NCBI GenBank assembly: GCA_965240325.2
Contig: OZ251225.1
Coordinates: forward strand, 3,286,001 to 3,350,000
Length of the DNA stretch: 64,000 nt
Source of the DNA: Rebecca billardiae RCC1528
Lineage: Eukaryota > Haptophyta
Direction: 5' to 3'
In this document: one piece after another, positions 1 through 10,183 of the stretch
Layout: every line of letters begins with the position of its first letter
Position numbering within the stretch: the first letter of the stretch is position 1
The notes under the pieces: model-generated
What the model saw: only the letters and a program-made list of their open reading frames with translations
What the model was told of the DNA's origin: nothing
Databases searched by the model: none
Made by a program: the position numbers and the translations under genes

Positions 1-70
1 GTCCACGCTTGTGGACCGGCTGGAGGCCGAGTTCACCGCCGCTCAGACACAGCTGAGGTCCAAGCTATGA
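1..70 (+). CDS. 3' end of a truncated coiled-coil gene
   Basis: Reading from base 2, an open frame runs to a TGA at 68-70 and encodes the last 22 residues of a protein, ending LEAEFTAAQTQLRSKL. The spacing of Leu, Ala and charged residues is that of an amphipathic coiled coil. The rest of the gene lies left of the window, so function cannot be given. It could also be a fragment caught in a repeat. Confidence 0.35.
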   Translation, partial: STLVDRLEAEFTAAQTQLRSKL

Positions 71-365
71 AGTATGAGTCACTGGCGTCACTGCTTTAGT
101 GCTTAGCTCATCGAAAGAACAATTATATATATATGTGTATATATATGTATGTATATATATATATACATATATATACTGAGTCACTGACGGTCTGAGTGAG
201 ACTGTCTGTGAGTGACGGGACATCGGAGTATCCGCATGGATCGCGACCGTACTGGCACGCGGACTCGGTCAGCACGGACTGCTCGGGTTGATGACTCGTC
301 GGTCATTCCGAAGATCATCCAGCCATCGCATGCTGGATGATGACGAATGACGATCTGAGCCAGAT
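71..365. other. Intergenic with an imperfect (TA)n tract
   Basis: No gene is seen here. Bases 124-178 are an imperfect TA/TG tract. The rest lies between the convergent ends of the leftmost fragment and the channel gene. Confidence 0.5.
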
Positions 366-3312
366 TCAAGCGACCGAGGCGGAGGCACTCGCGGTTGCGG
401 TCGTCGAGGTTGCGGGCGTCTCGGCCGCTGACGAGCCGGTGGCAGTCGCCCCGCCTCTGCCCGGCGCTGACGTGGCTCGTCGGACTGACGATGAACCCGA
501 CGTTTCCTGCACCGCCGGCGGGTCGATTGGCTTCTCTGCGAGCGCAGCTGCACGCTGCGTCAGCGTGAGGACGGCCGAGGGCTGGTACCACTGCTGACTC
601 AGCGACGGGCTGCGCGCGCGCGCCTTTGTGCCCGAGCCGCGCCTGTCGTGCGGGATTGACTGCGGCTGCTTTGGGTCGAGCGGCATCATCCTCTGGTGGA
701 TCACCTCGAGGATGCGCTCCTCGACCGTTGGGTGGCGGGCGATGACCTCGCGCATGTCCTGGATCGTGAGCCTGAGCAGCAGCGCGAACGAGATGGTCTC
801 GATGGTCGCGCTGCGCACGCGCGCCGACTCGACGCCGACTACGGCCATCTCGCCGAAGAAGTGGCCCGCGTACAGCGTCGCCACGCGCCCCTGCCGCCGC
901 GGGCGCCGCGGGCGTCGCACGCGCGCGCCGTGTGAGCACGACACGCACGCCTGGGCGCGCGCGCACGCCAGCGCGCGCACGCCGGGCGCGCGACGGCGCT
1001 CGAGCGCGCACCCGGTCGCGCTTGGCCACGCGCACGGAGCCCTGCTTGATGACGTACATCGCGTCGCCGTCGTCGCCCTCGGCGAACACAAGCTCGTTGG
1101 GCGCGTACAGCAGCGGCTTGATGCGCCACAGCACGTCGACGACGGCGGCCTCGGGCACGTCGCGGAAGAAGGGCACCTTGACGATCAGCTCGCCGTGCGC
1201 GGCGAGCAGCGCCTGCGCCTGCAGCTTGGGCGAGACGCCCTCGAGCACCTTGGACTCGTCGAACATCAGGTTGGACTGGCCGTAGAAGCGGAACCACTCA
1301 CGCAGCGCCTGCCGCGTGCCGAGCGGCAGGTTGTTGCGCTCCATGTAGCTGTTGAGCTCGTCGATGCGCTCGATCATGCGCAGCTGCGCCTTGTTCTTGT
1401 CCGTGACCGCCTTGATCGTGTTGGTGATCCCAAACGTGAAGGTGAACGCGCCGATGCCCATCACGAAGATCGCAAAGCCGCGCTCAAGCGTGTTGGACGG
1501 GTAGATGCCGCCCGTGCCCGTGCCGGGCGACATCTGGCTGAACGCCCAGAAGAGCGAGGCGACGTACTGGTCGAGCGCGTCGGCGTCGGCGAGGTCGGAG
1601 TTCACCAGCCAGCTCGAGCCGTAGTGCTCGATCCTGCCGAGCGTGTAGTCGCCGCACAGGAACCACGCGGCGGCAAACCAGTGCGCCACGACGAGCGTGG
1701 CGAATGCGAACTTGACGACCACGCGCGTCGAGCGCGGCACGAGCAGCATCACGCCCGAGCGCATGAAGACGTGGAGCAGGCCGGGCAGCCGCAGCAGGCG
1801 GACGAGCGTGAGCCAGTGCCGCCGCATCCACGCCGGCTGAAGCAGGTCCCACGGGATCGCCGAGACCAACGCCACCGGGAACTCGGTGCGCGCGTACTGG
1901 CGCGCAATCTCGACCGGCTCCATCGAGACGCGACCGGTCGGAGTGATCACGCCTGTGCGGAAGCCGAGCACGACGTCGAGGAGGAAGAAGGCGTCGTTGA
2001 TCCGGTCCCACGCGAAGACGGCGGGGTCGGCGCCGTGGTGCACGTCGAGGAACGCGATGCGGAACGGCGTGTAGAAGAGCGCGAGCACGAGCAGCGTGAT
2101 GAGCAGCATATCCCACAGCAGCCGCACCTGCGAGAACGGGTGGAGCACGATCGCCTCCTGCCGCGCGCGCTTGCCGCCGGACTCGTCGGACTCGCCCTCC
2201 CGCTCGAGCTGCTCGTCCGCGACGAAGCCCACCGTCTCGCGCTGCGCGAGCACCGCCATCACAGCCTGCGTCGCGAGCGTCGGCTTGCGCAGCTGATCGT
2301 AGCTCATCGAGGCGGGGACAGGGCTGTTGGGCGTGTTGGTCGACCAGCGCGGCCGCGCGCGCCGCGAGCGGATCAGGCCGGTGAGCGGGCGCTCGTTCTG
2401 CCGCGGCAGGTCGTCCGAGCCGGACGCCGAGACGCGCGCACGCCGGCCGGCCTTGGGCGAGAAGAGCGAAGCGCGCTGCGGGCCGAAGAGTGCGGACGCG
2501 TCGCTCGAGGCGCGCCGGCGCATCAGGACGTCTGGGGCGTGCTGCTGCGTGCTGCCGTCCGACGCGAGCGGCTCCGCTTGGCCGCCGGCGCCGTGGCGCG
2601 GCCGCATCACGGGCATGCCGATGGGCGGCAGCGTCTGCCGCGGTGCCAGCCGCTGCGGGCTCTGCGTAGATCCGCTTGCCCCTCCTGCGGAGTTGGCCGC
2701 AAGCATCGGCGCGTCCGCGCTGACTGCCGCTCTCCTCGGGCCCGCCACCGGGAGCTGCGCGAACGAGTTCGCCGGTACCAGCAGGCCTGACGCAGGCCGC
2801 GGCTCATCCCCGGGCGTCGGCGGCGGCGACGACCCCTCCGACCCACGCTCGCTGCCCGAGATGAGCGAGAGCACAGACGGGCGCCCCGGCTCGCCGGCCG
2901 TGAGCCGCTCGTCGGGAAGCGAGGACTGGCGCGCTTTTTGCTCGTTGGAGTGCGTCGACGGGTGATCGTCGCCACCAGACGACTTTGAGGTGCAGTGGCT
3001 CGTCGGCGGCGGCAAGGGGCGGCTCCCATCAAAGTCAACTGCGGCGTGCGCCGGCACGCTCAGCGCATCGTGCAGCACCTTGTTCACGGAGATAGCAAAG
3101 GAGTTTTGGCTCGGCTGCTTCGAGAGCGGCTCCTTGGGACCCTCACCATGCTGTGTCTCCGACAGCTCGACGAGACTGCGCGACCTGCCGTGTGCGTCAC
3201 CGCCGTCGTGGTGAGGGGTGACGGTTCTCATGACGGCGCCGAGGGGGGGAAGGTACGGTATACCCGCCGCCGGCCCGCCGCCCTTTCCGTCGTCGAACAG
3301 GTCGCGTACCAT
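366..3312 (-). CDS. Voltage-gated-like cation channel with cyclic-nucleotide-binding domain
   Basis: Two exons (3312-1012 and 890-366) give 941 residues; the 121-base intron 891-1011 starts GTGCGC and ends CAG, and splicing restores the CNBD frame. The first ~390 residues are low-complexity Ser/Pro/Arg-rich. A six-helix core follows: S1 about 398-422, S2 436-456, S4 with few arginines (VRLLRLPGLLHV, 504-515), pore about 585-603, S6 609-632. A C-linker and CNBD run from about 640 to 880, with the phosphate-binding signature FGEMAVV followed by a conserved Arg (SARVRSAT). This places it in the HCN/CNG/EAG superfamily at a membrane. The selectivity-filter position reads MSPGTGTGG rather than GYG or GFG, so ion preference cannot be inferred. 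Ligand and voltage dependence are also unknown. Confidence 0.85.
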
Positions 3313-3820
3313 ATAATAATGAGATTCGATCTCGCCGAGCGTGAATGCGTGATGTCATCCTTGGTCATCCAATCAACCGCTGGTGAATGAAGCGATTCAG
3401 TTCTTCAGCGAACCTTCCCTTGCCGATGGCGACCGGCAACTAGGGCTAGGCCAGGGGCTGTGATGCAGGTGCGCTGCGCGCATGCCTATCTATCCAACGT
3501 CGCCCACCGTTCACAGTGGCGCGGAATGGGCCCCACGGCTGCGGTTGCTGAGGTCCGAGCAGCCCGCGGGCGAGCGGATCCGCAGCGGGCAAGGTTGACA
3601 GTTCCACCGCCCGTGGCGCCGGAACTACAAACTCGCCGCCTGCGTGCAGGCGAGCCCTCCTCATCGGCCCATCCGTCTAGCTCGTAGATTCCACAGCGCG
3701 ACTACGCGAGTCAGATGAGCGCTCACTATTCAGTACGCTCTGAGGCGCGTACAGTACGCATAACTCGGCGAACATCGTGGCCCACGACCGAGTCCGAGTA
3801 TAGTCTAGTTAACGTCTTAA
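3313..3820. other. Intergenic, no gene seen
   Basis: About 500 bases upstream of the channel start. It should hold the channel promoter, but no clear regulatory motif stands out. It ends at the TTAA that borders the next mobile element. Confidence 0.4.
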
Positions 3821-5180
3821 CCCTAAACCCCTATTGTGGAACGATTTTCGGGTTTTCCGCCCCTAGGGCGAGGTAGTGCGGCTCGGCGAGCGATCTTAAG
3901 GTGTCAGGTACTGGCCATGGGTCCTACCGAAGGGACCATACACCGCTGAGGGTGCGGAGCTCGGAACTAGCCCGCGCGCGCGCGCGCGCGCGCGCGCGCC
4001 CGCGAGGTGCGTCGACGGGTCGACTGACCCCTATTGTGGAACGATTTTGGTTCCTCGCTCAGGACGGTGCCACTGCTGGCTCCTGAGCGTTCGCAGTCGG
4101 CCCACTGGCGCTCGCCGGCGTGCTGGTGGTGTGGGCACCCGCCCTCGACCCCGCAGCCGCCGGGGGGCACGTCTTGCCCGCGCGAACCCTCTCCACGATG
4201 AGTGATGCGGTCGACGAGCGTGTCCGTCATCGACGCTCGCTCGCCTTCGCGTGGCGCCTGAGCCGCCGCCGACACCACCGCTTCCAGGGCATGCTGGAGA
4301 GCGTCGAGAAGGGCGCGCCGCTACGCAGGAAGAGAAGCGCCGCATCGATGCAGACCTGCCGCGTGGTCGGCGCGAAGCCGAGTAGCGCTATCTCCGCGAC
4401 CCAGTTGGTGTGCATCTGCTCGACCGTCACAGCCGCTCAGCCGCGGCTTCAGCCCCAGCGGCCTCGACGGGCTGGTCGGGTCCTTCACCATCCGACAGAG
4501 CGTGGCCCGTTGTCACGGCATATGAGCCGAAGTCGGCGACAGCTGTGCCCTCACGCCAGCTCCCCGCTCTACACACAGTCCCTGATGGCTGCATCCGGCG
4601 GGTCGTAGTCCACTCGCGCCCAGCCGCTTCGCGCGGCGCGGCTCTCGCGCGGTCGGCAGGCGATGCAGCTGCTTTGCGGGGTTGGGCGTCGCCTGACGGT
4701 CCGGCACCTTCGGCTACGCGTTCATCATCGCCACCAGTCAGCTCGCGCCGCCGCACCGCCCCCCGCCGCGGCGGGGCGTCCTCGACCCTCCAACCCAGGA
4801 ATCAGCCATGCTGACCTGACCCAATTCGTGTCACTCGCGCTCCATCCACGAGTGCGGCAGCGGCAAGCCGGCTTGATTCCCTGCCCGGGCTGCTTTCGGG
4901 GAGCTCCCAAAAATACCGTGCGCGCCCTCCCGGCCGAAGCTTCGGCCTACAGGAGCCGAAAACCATTTTTTCACACCAGATTCTCAGCTCTGACTCCAGC
5001 AAACGATCGGCAGCGGACGGCGCTGGGGTGGGGCTATGGCGACGTTCTTGGGCTCGTTGGACGCGCCTTGGCCAGGCGCACACGGCGGTAGCCGCCGATC
5101 TCATCGCCTCCGCGACATCCGAGCTCTACATAGGAAAAACTGGCGCCGTTCCACAATAGGGGTCCGTTCCACAATAGGGG
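3821..5180. mobile_element. Non-autonomous element with TTAA target duplication (piggyBac-like)
   Basis: The left end reads TTAA then CCCTAAACCCCTATTGTGG (TTAA at 3817-3820). The right end is the inverse, with CCCCTATTGTGGAACG present twice in tandem (5148-5180) and then TTAA (5181-5184). Another copy of the same 16-mer lies inside the left part at 4028-4043. Removing the element plus one TTAA leaves CGTCTTAAGACG, a perfect palindrome. TTAA duplication and CCC-starting inverted repeats are the piggyBac signature. No transposase is present. A short minus-strand stretch near 4227-4430 (FSTLSSMPWKRWCRRRLRRH) is vaguely like a transposase helix-turn-helix, but this is weak. Confidence 0.55.
3972..4001. 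repeat. (GC)n microsatellite
   Basis: An almost uninterrupted alternation of C and G, about 30 bases, inside the TTAA-flanked element. Confidence 0.8.
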
Positions 5181-5626
5181 TTAAGACGCTAGGCTCAGTG
5201 AGTCAGTTTACAGGAAACTACTCTGAGACGCTGCGCCCGTCTGTGCCCGTGCGACTCGGGAATGGCGTTTCATTAGGCCGCCATCAGTTTGTGTTTGAGT
5301 TAGACATAGCCTGCTGCATCACTGTGACTGTGCATGACAGTGGGCAGCTGATTAAGTCGGATTATACTGATCAAATTCTCAGATCTTGCTGCATTCATCC
5401 GTTGGCGTTGCTGTCCGCATCAGTGCCAGCGGAGTCCGTCGGACGGGCGGACGAGACTCACCGGACCGACTGACACGGTCTACTATCAGGTGATGCTGAC
5501 TCCCACAAACATTTTGACTGGAGGGTGTCTGAGCTGTGTATACACAGCTTATTCATAATCAACTGCTGTAGTACACCGGCATACTGGCCAAGGCTGCCCA
5601 GGCTGACTGACACGGTCTCGTCGGAG
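5181..5626. other. Intergenic, no gene seen
   Basis: Less GC-rich sequence between the TTAA element and the 3' end of the small minus-strand gene. No frame with convincing protein character was found. Confidence 0.4.
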
Positions 5627-5980
5627 CTACGATGACAGTCTCGTCGGCCGCGCTCCGGGCTCATGCAACCTCAACGCGTCGTTGGGGCTAGCCGGGTAGA
5701 GCTGCACCGGCACTGTGATGTACGTGATAGCCTCCTCGTCCTCTGCGACGGCAACGACGACTGCCTCGCCGGTGAGATCAGCGGCGCGCGCAGACCACGC
5801 CTGCGCATGCAGCATGTCGATATCGTCGCCGGCGGCGAGCGCCACCACGAAGCGCCGCGCACCATCCTCCTCCGAGCGAACAACGAAGCCCTCGACCCCG
5901 CCCACGAGTGTGCGCGATTCAAGCGCCCATCCTCTGCACGCCAGGTCGGCTTCGACGAGCGCCCGCACAGCCGACGCCAT
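5627..5980 (-). CDS. Small conserved-looking protein of unknown function (117 aa)
   Basis: A single-exon frame beginning MASAVRALVEAD and ending ARPTRLSS. It is not repetitive and has balanced composition, with alternating hydrophobic strands (FVVALAAGDD, EAVVVAVAEDEE, AITYITVPVQ) that suggest an alpha/beta fold. It starts 207 bases from, and divergent to, the PA200 gene, so the two probably share a promoter region. I do not recognise the family. A loose resemblance to the N-terminal alpha/beta domain of RPB5 is not strong enough to name it. The frame stays open upstream, but the earlier residues look like non-coding GC-rich translation. Confidence 0.5.
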   Translation of the reverse strand: MASAVRALVEADLACRGWALESRTLVGGVEGFVVRSEEDGARRFVVALAAGDDIDMLHAQAWSARAADLTGEAVVVAVAEDEEAITYITVPVQLYPASPNDALRLHEPGARPTRLSS

Positions 5981-6187
5981 CGTGCGATAGCTCTGACGGG
6001 TGCGAGCGCGGTCTTCGGTCTCGCGTGAGCTCTCGGCGAGGACCCTCGGCGTCGTCCGGAAGCGTCGGAGGCGGCAGGCGCGGGCGCGCGGGAATTGCGA
6101 CCAGGCTTTCCGCGCCACGTTTTCGCCCCGCTCGCTCGGCCTTCGCGCCCGGAGGAGTCCGCGCCCACCCGAAGACCGCTGGGCAAG

Positions 6188-8942
6188 ATGTCGACCCGCT
6201 CGCGCTGGCTCCTCGCCGAGCTCCCCGCCGGCGAGGGCGACGACGCTGCCGTCCTCGTGCCGGCGATCATCGACGGCCTGCGCGCCGCGGCCGATGCGCC
6301 GGACGCGCTCGCGGAGGGGCGGCCCTTTGTCTCTGCGCTCAAGCACGCACTCGAGCGCAAGCTCTCGTTCGACGACGCGACGTGGCGCGAGCTGGTCCGC
6401 CTGCTCTACGCCTTCTCCACCCGCCCGCTCGCCGCGGACGCGCCCCTCGCCGATCAAACGCGGTACATCCGCGTGTGCGCTCGTCTGGCGAGCAAGCGCG
6501 GCGGCGGCGCGGCGGCGGAGCTCGAGCTGCCGTGGCGCCCGCTGCTCGACGCGATGTCGCGGTGGCACTTCTCCGCGCGCGAGCGCCCCATGCCCGACCA
6601 CATCCTCTCCTCGAGCACGCTGCGCAAGCACGCGAGCGCGCTCGGCACGCTCGCCATCGCGTGCCGCGAGTTCTTCTCGAGCGCCGCCGCGCAGGAGGTG
6701 CTCGCCGCGACGCGGCCGCTGCTGTACCCGCACGGCCAGGCGTTCGGCTTCGGGTCGTACGCGCTCGCGCTACTCATGCCCACCAACGAGCGCCTCCGCG
6801 GCTCCGCCGCGGCCTGCGTCGACGCGGTCGTCGGCGTGGCCGCGCACACGGACGTGTCGTCCGAGCTGCTGCGCAACTGCGCCGACACACTCGCGCGCGT
6901 GGCGAAGCGCGCGTTCGTGGGCGAGCTCGAGGCGGTGGAGTGGGGTGCGCACGTGCCCATGCTGTACACGCGCACGCTCGCCGCGCTCGGCGTGGCGAGC
7001 GTCCTCGACGAGTCCGCGATGAGCGTGCTCGCCGCGCACTCGCGGCTGGTGCCTTCCGAGGCGGGGGTTCTGTCGCACGCCTTCCCGATGCTCACGCTCA
7101 CCAAGCGGCTGGCGCGGCTGCTCGTGCTCACGCTCGACGGGCGCGAGCCGGCGGCGTCGGCGCTGGCGCGGCTGCTCCAGCTCGTCCGCGCCGTCGAGAC
7201 CTTCTGCCACCCGTCCAACGACGGCTGGTGGGTCGTGCGCCTCGGCCACTTTGTCGCGTGCCTCGGCAAGGCGATGGAGTGGCGGCTGGCGGACGAGGCG
7301 CGCGCGCCGGCCGGCCGCGCGTACGCGCCGCTGTCGCGCGAGCACGTGCAGCTGTTCGTCGACGCGATCCTGCCGCTCGCGCTGCACGGCGTGCACTCGC
7401 GCCACTCGATGATGCGCGCGTTCAGCCGCAAGGCGCTCCACTCGCTGCGCCTCATCCGCCCGCACGCCGTCACAGACGCTCTCGCTGAGCACGCGCTCGA
7501 GGCGCTCACGACCGAGACGGCCACACACCAGACGGAGACGATGCTGCACGTGCTCGTGCGCCTCGCGCCCGAGCTCGTGTGCGCGCGCGCGCCGGGCTGG
7601 GCCATCCCGCTCCAGGCCCCGCCGCCCGCCCGCCCCTCGGACGCCGCCGCCCCGTGGGAGTTCCCGGACCTGCGGACGAGCGCGCTGCTGGAGCTGCTGC
7701 TGCCTGCGATCGGCGCGTCGACGGGCGGCAAGGCCAAGGCGGCGTCGACGGTGGTGCAGGCGGTGCTGATGTGCGTGCCGCTCGCCGGCATGGACTGGCG
7801 GCCGCCCGCCGACGCGCCCGCGCCCGCGCGCGCGCTCACCGACCTCGCGCACGTCCCGCCCCTCGAGCCCGACGCGGAGTCTCGCGCGCGCGCGCTCGCT
7901 GAGAGCCTGCCAGACTGGGCGATGGCTTTGCTCGAGCGGCTGCTGCGTGGCGCGGAGGACGCGAGCGACGAGGGCGTGGCGACGGGGGGCGGCGCGGGCG
8001 GCTCGGAGCGCGCGATCCCGCTGCCCATCGCCGCCGCCTTCGAGCCCGACGAGCCGTGCGTCGCGCTCGCCATGCAGGCCCCCGAGCCCCTCCTGCGGCG
8101 CATGCTTGCGCGCGTGTGCGCGTTTGTGGACTCGGCTCTGCTGCCGCACGCCGGGCTCGTCGAGCTCAGCCGCGTGGTGTCCGCGCTGGCGCGCGCCGCG
8201 CCCGCCGCGGCGCTCGGCGCGTTCGTGCCCCTCGCCGCCGGCCGGCTGCTTCAGCCCGCGGCGCGCGCCGGCGCCGAGCCCGCGCTCGCGCCGCAGTCGC
8301 GCCGCTCGCTCGTGCACTGGCTGAGCGTGCTCGCGATGAGCGTCGTGGGCGTGGGCGCGGCGCTGCTGCCACACCTGCCGACGGTGCGCGCGGTGCTGCG
8401 GCTCACGCGCGGGCACGAGCACGCCGAGGTGGCGACGCTCTCGGCGCACGTGCTCCACGCCTCCCTCCACGCCCTCTGCCACACGTACCTCGCCGAGGAG
8501 CGCTCGCACGCCCCCGAGCTGTGGGCCCACCCCGAGTTCCGCGCGGCGCACTGGCGGCTGTGGGGGGCGGTGGCGAGCGTCGCGGACGCGGCCGTGGACC
8601 CCGCGGGCGCGGCGGCGGAGGCGTGCCTGCCGAGCACGCCGGTCGCGTCGTGCTGGCACGTGCCCTCCGCCGCCGAGGTCGAGGCCGCCGTCGCGCTCGC
8701 GGAGGAGGCGCTGGCGCACACCGAGTCGACTCTCGCGGCATGCGGCGCGCTGCCCGGCGAGGGCGGCGGCGCGGCCGCGGCCGCCGCGGCCGCGGTGAGC
8801 GCCGCGTCTGCCGACCAGCGCGCGCAGGGCGCGCTGCAGCAGGTGCAGGCGGTGATCGGCGGGATCGCCGCGATCGCCGCCGACCCGCCCTTCGCCGAGG
8901 CGGACGAGGCCATCGCGCGCGCGATGGATCTCGAGGTTGCGC

Positions 8943-8976
<34 letters not shown>

Positions 8977-10144
8977 TGGCGGCGACGACGACGCCGACGC
9001 TGACGCCGATCAGGACGCGGAGGAGGCGGAGGCGGACGTGCTCGACGGCGGCGCGCGCACGGGCGCGCAGTGGCGCGAGCTGCGCGCGCGCATGCCCCGC
9101 GCGCGCGCCACGCGGCTGCAGCACGACGGCGCCACCGCGGTGCGCGTGCGCGTGCGTGCGCTGCTGCTCAGCTGCGCCGATCATCTCGCGCCGCGGATGA
9201 CGTTCAGCGGCGCGGGCGTGGCCGACGCGCCGCCGCCGTCGGACGCGGCGTCGACGATGGTGCGCGCCGCGCTCACGCTCGCGCGCTGCCTCGGCGCCTT
9301 CCTCTGCGACCGCGGCGGCGCCGTCCTCGCCAAGCTCGACAAGTCGCAGAAGAACCTCCGGCAGCGGGGCGAGACGCGAGGCGTCGGCCGGCAGCGCGCC
9401 CGGTGCCGCTACATCGCGCTGCAGCGGCTGAAGGGGCTGCACGTGCGCCACCTGCTCGACGCGTCGTTCGAGCGCGCGGCGGGCGGCGGGCGCGAGCAGC
9501 AGCGCGCGCTGCGCGCCCTCCTCGCCCTCACCTGCCACGTCTCGCCCGAGGTGCGCTCGGCGGCCCTCAAGCACGCCGCGGACGCGAGCAAGCGGTGCGC
9601 GCGCTCCGCGGTCGCCGTGCACCTGCGCGAGTGCATCGACGCCGTGGGCGAGGTGGGCGCGGGCGGCGCGGCGGCGGGCGGGCCGAGCGCGCCCGCGCCC
9701 ACCGCGCCTGCCGCACCCGCCACCGACGCCGTCGGCGGCGGCGGCGCCGTGCCCAAGCATGAGACGGAGGGCGCCATCGGCGTGCTCGCCAACCGGCACT
9801 TTGCCCGCACGGTGGCGAGCAACTGGCGGCTGCTCGCTCCGCTGCTCCAGGCGCTCGTGTGCCCGCGCGAGCACGGCTCCGACGCCGTCCGCCTCCTCCT
9901 CCGCGACCTGGGCGCCGTGTACGCCCGAGCGTCGCTCATCGCGCCGCCGCCCGCGCGTGAGCACGCGCGCTTCTCGAGGCGGGGCGGCGCCGCGCACTTC
10001 GAGCAGGCGAAGGCGCAGCTCGTGCGCGGCGCGCTCGCGGCGCTCGGCGACGGCGCGCCCGCCGCGACGCGCGCGCACACGCAGCTCTTCGCCCTCGCCC
10101 TCCTCCTCGATCCGGTGGCGGACGGCGGGCCGGACGGAAGCGGC

Positions 10145-10183
<39 letters not shown>

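Noticed and set aside
628-2790. Long plus-strand open frame (720 codons) opposite the channel gene
   Set aside because: It is antisense to a well-supported channel and its translation is Arg/Ala/His-rich with no domain; typical of GC-rich antisense.
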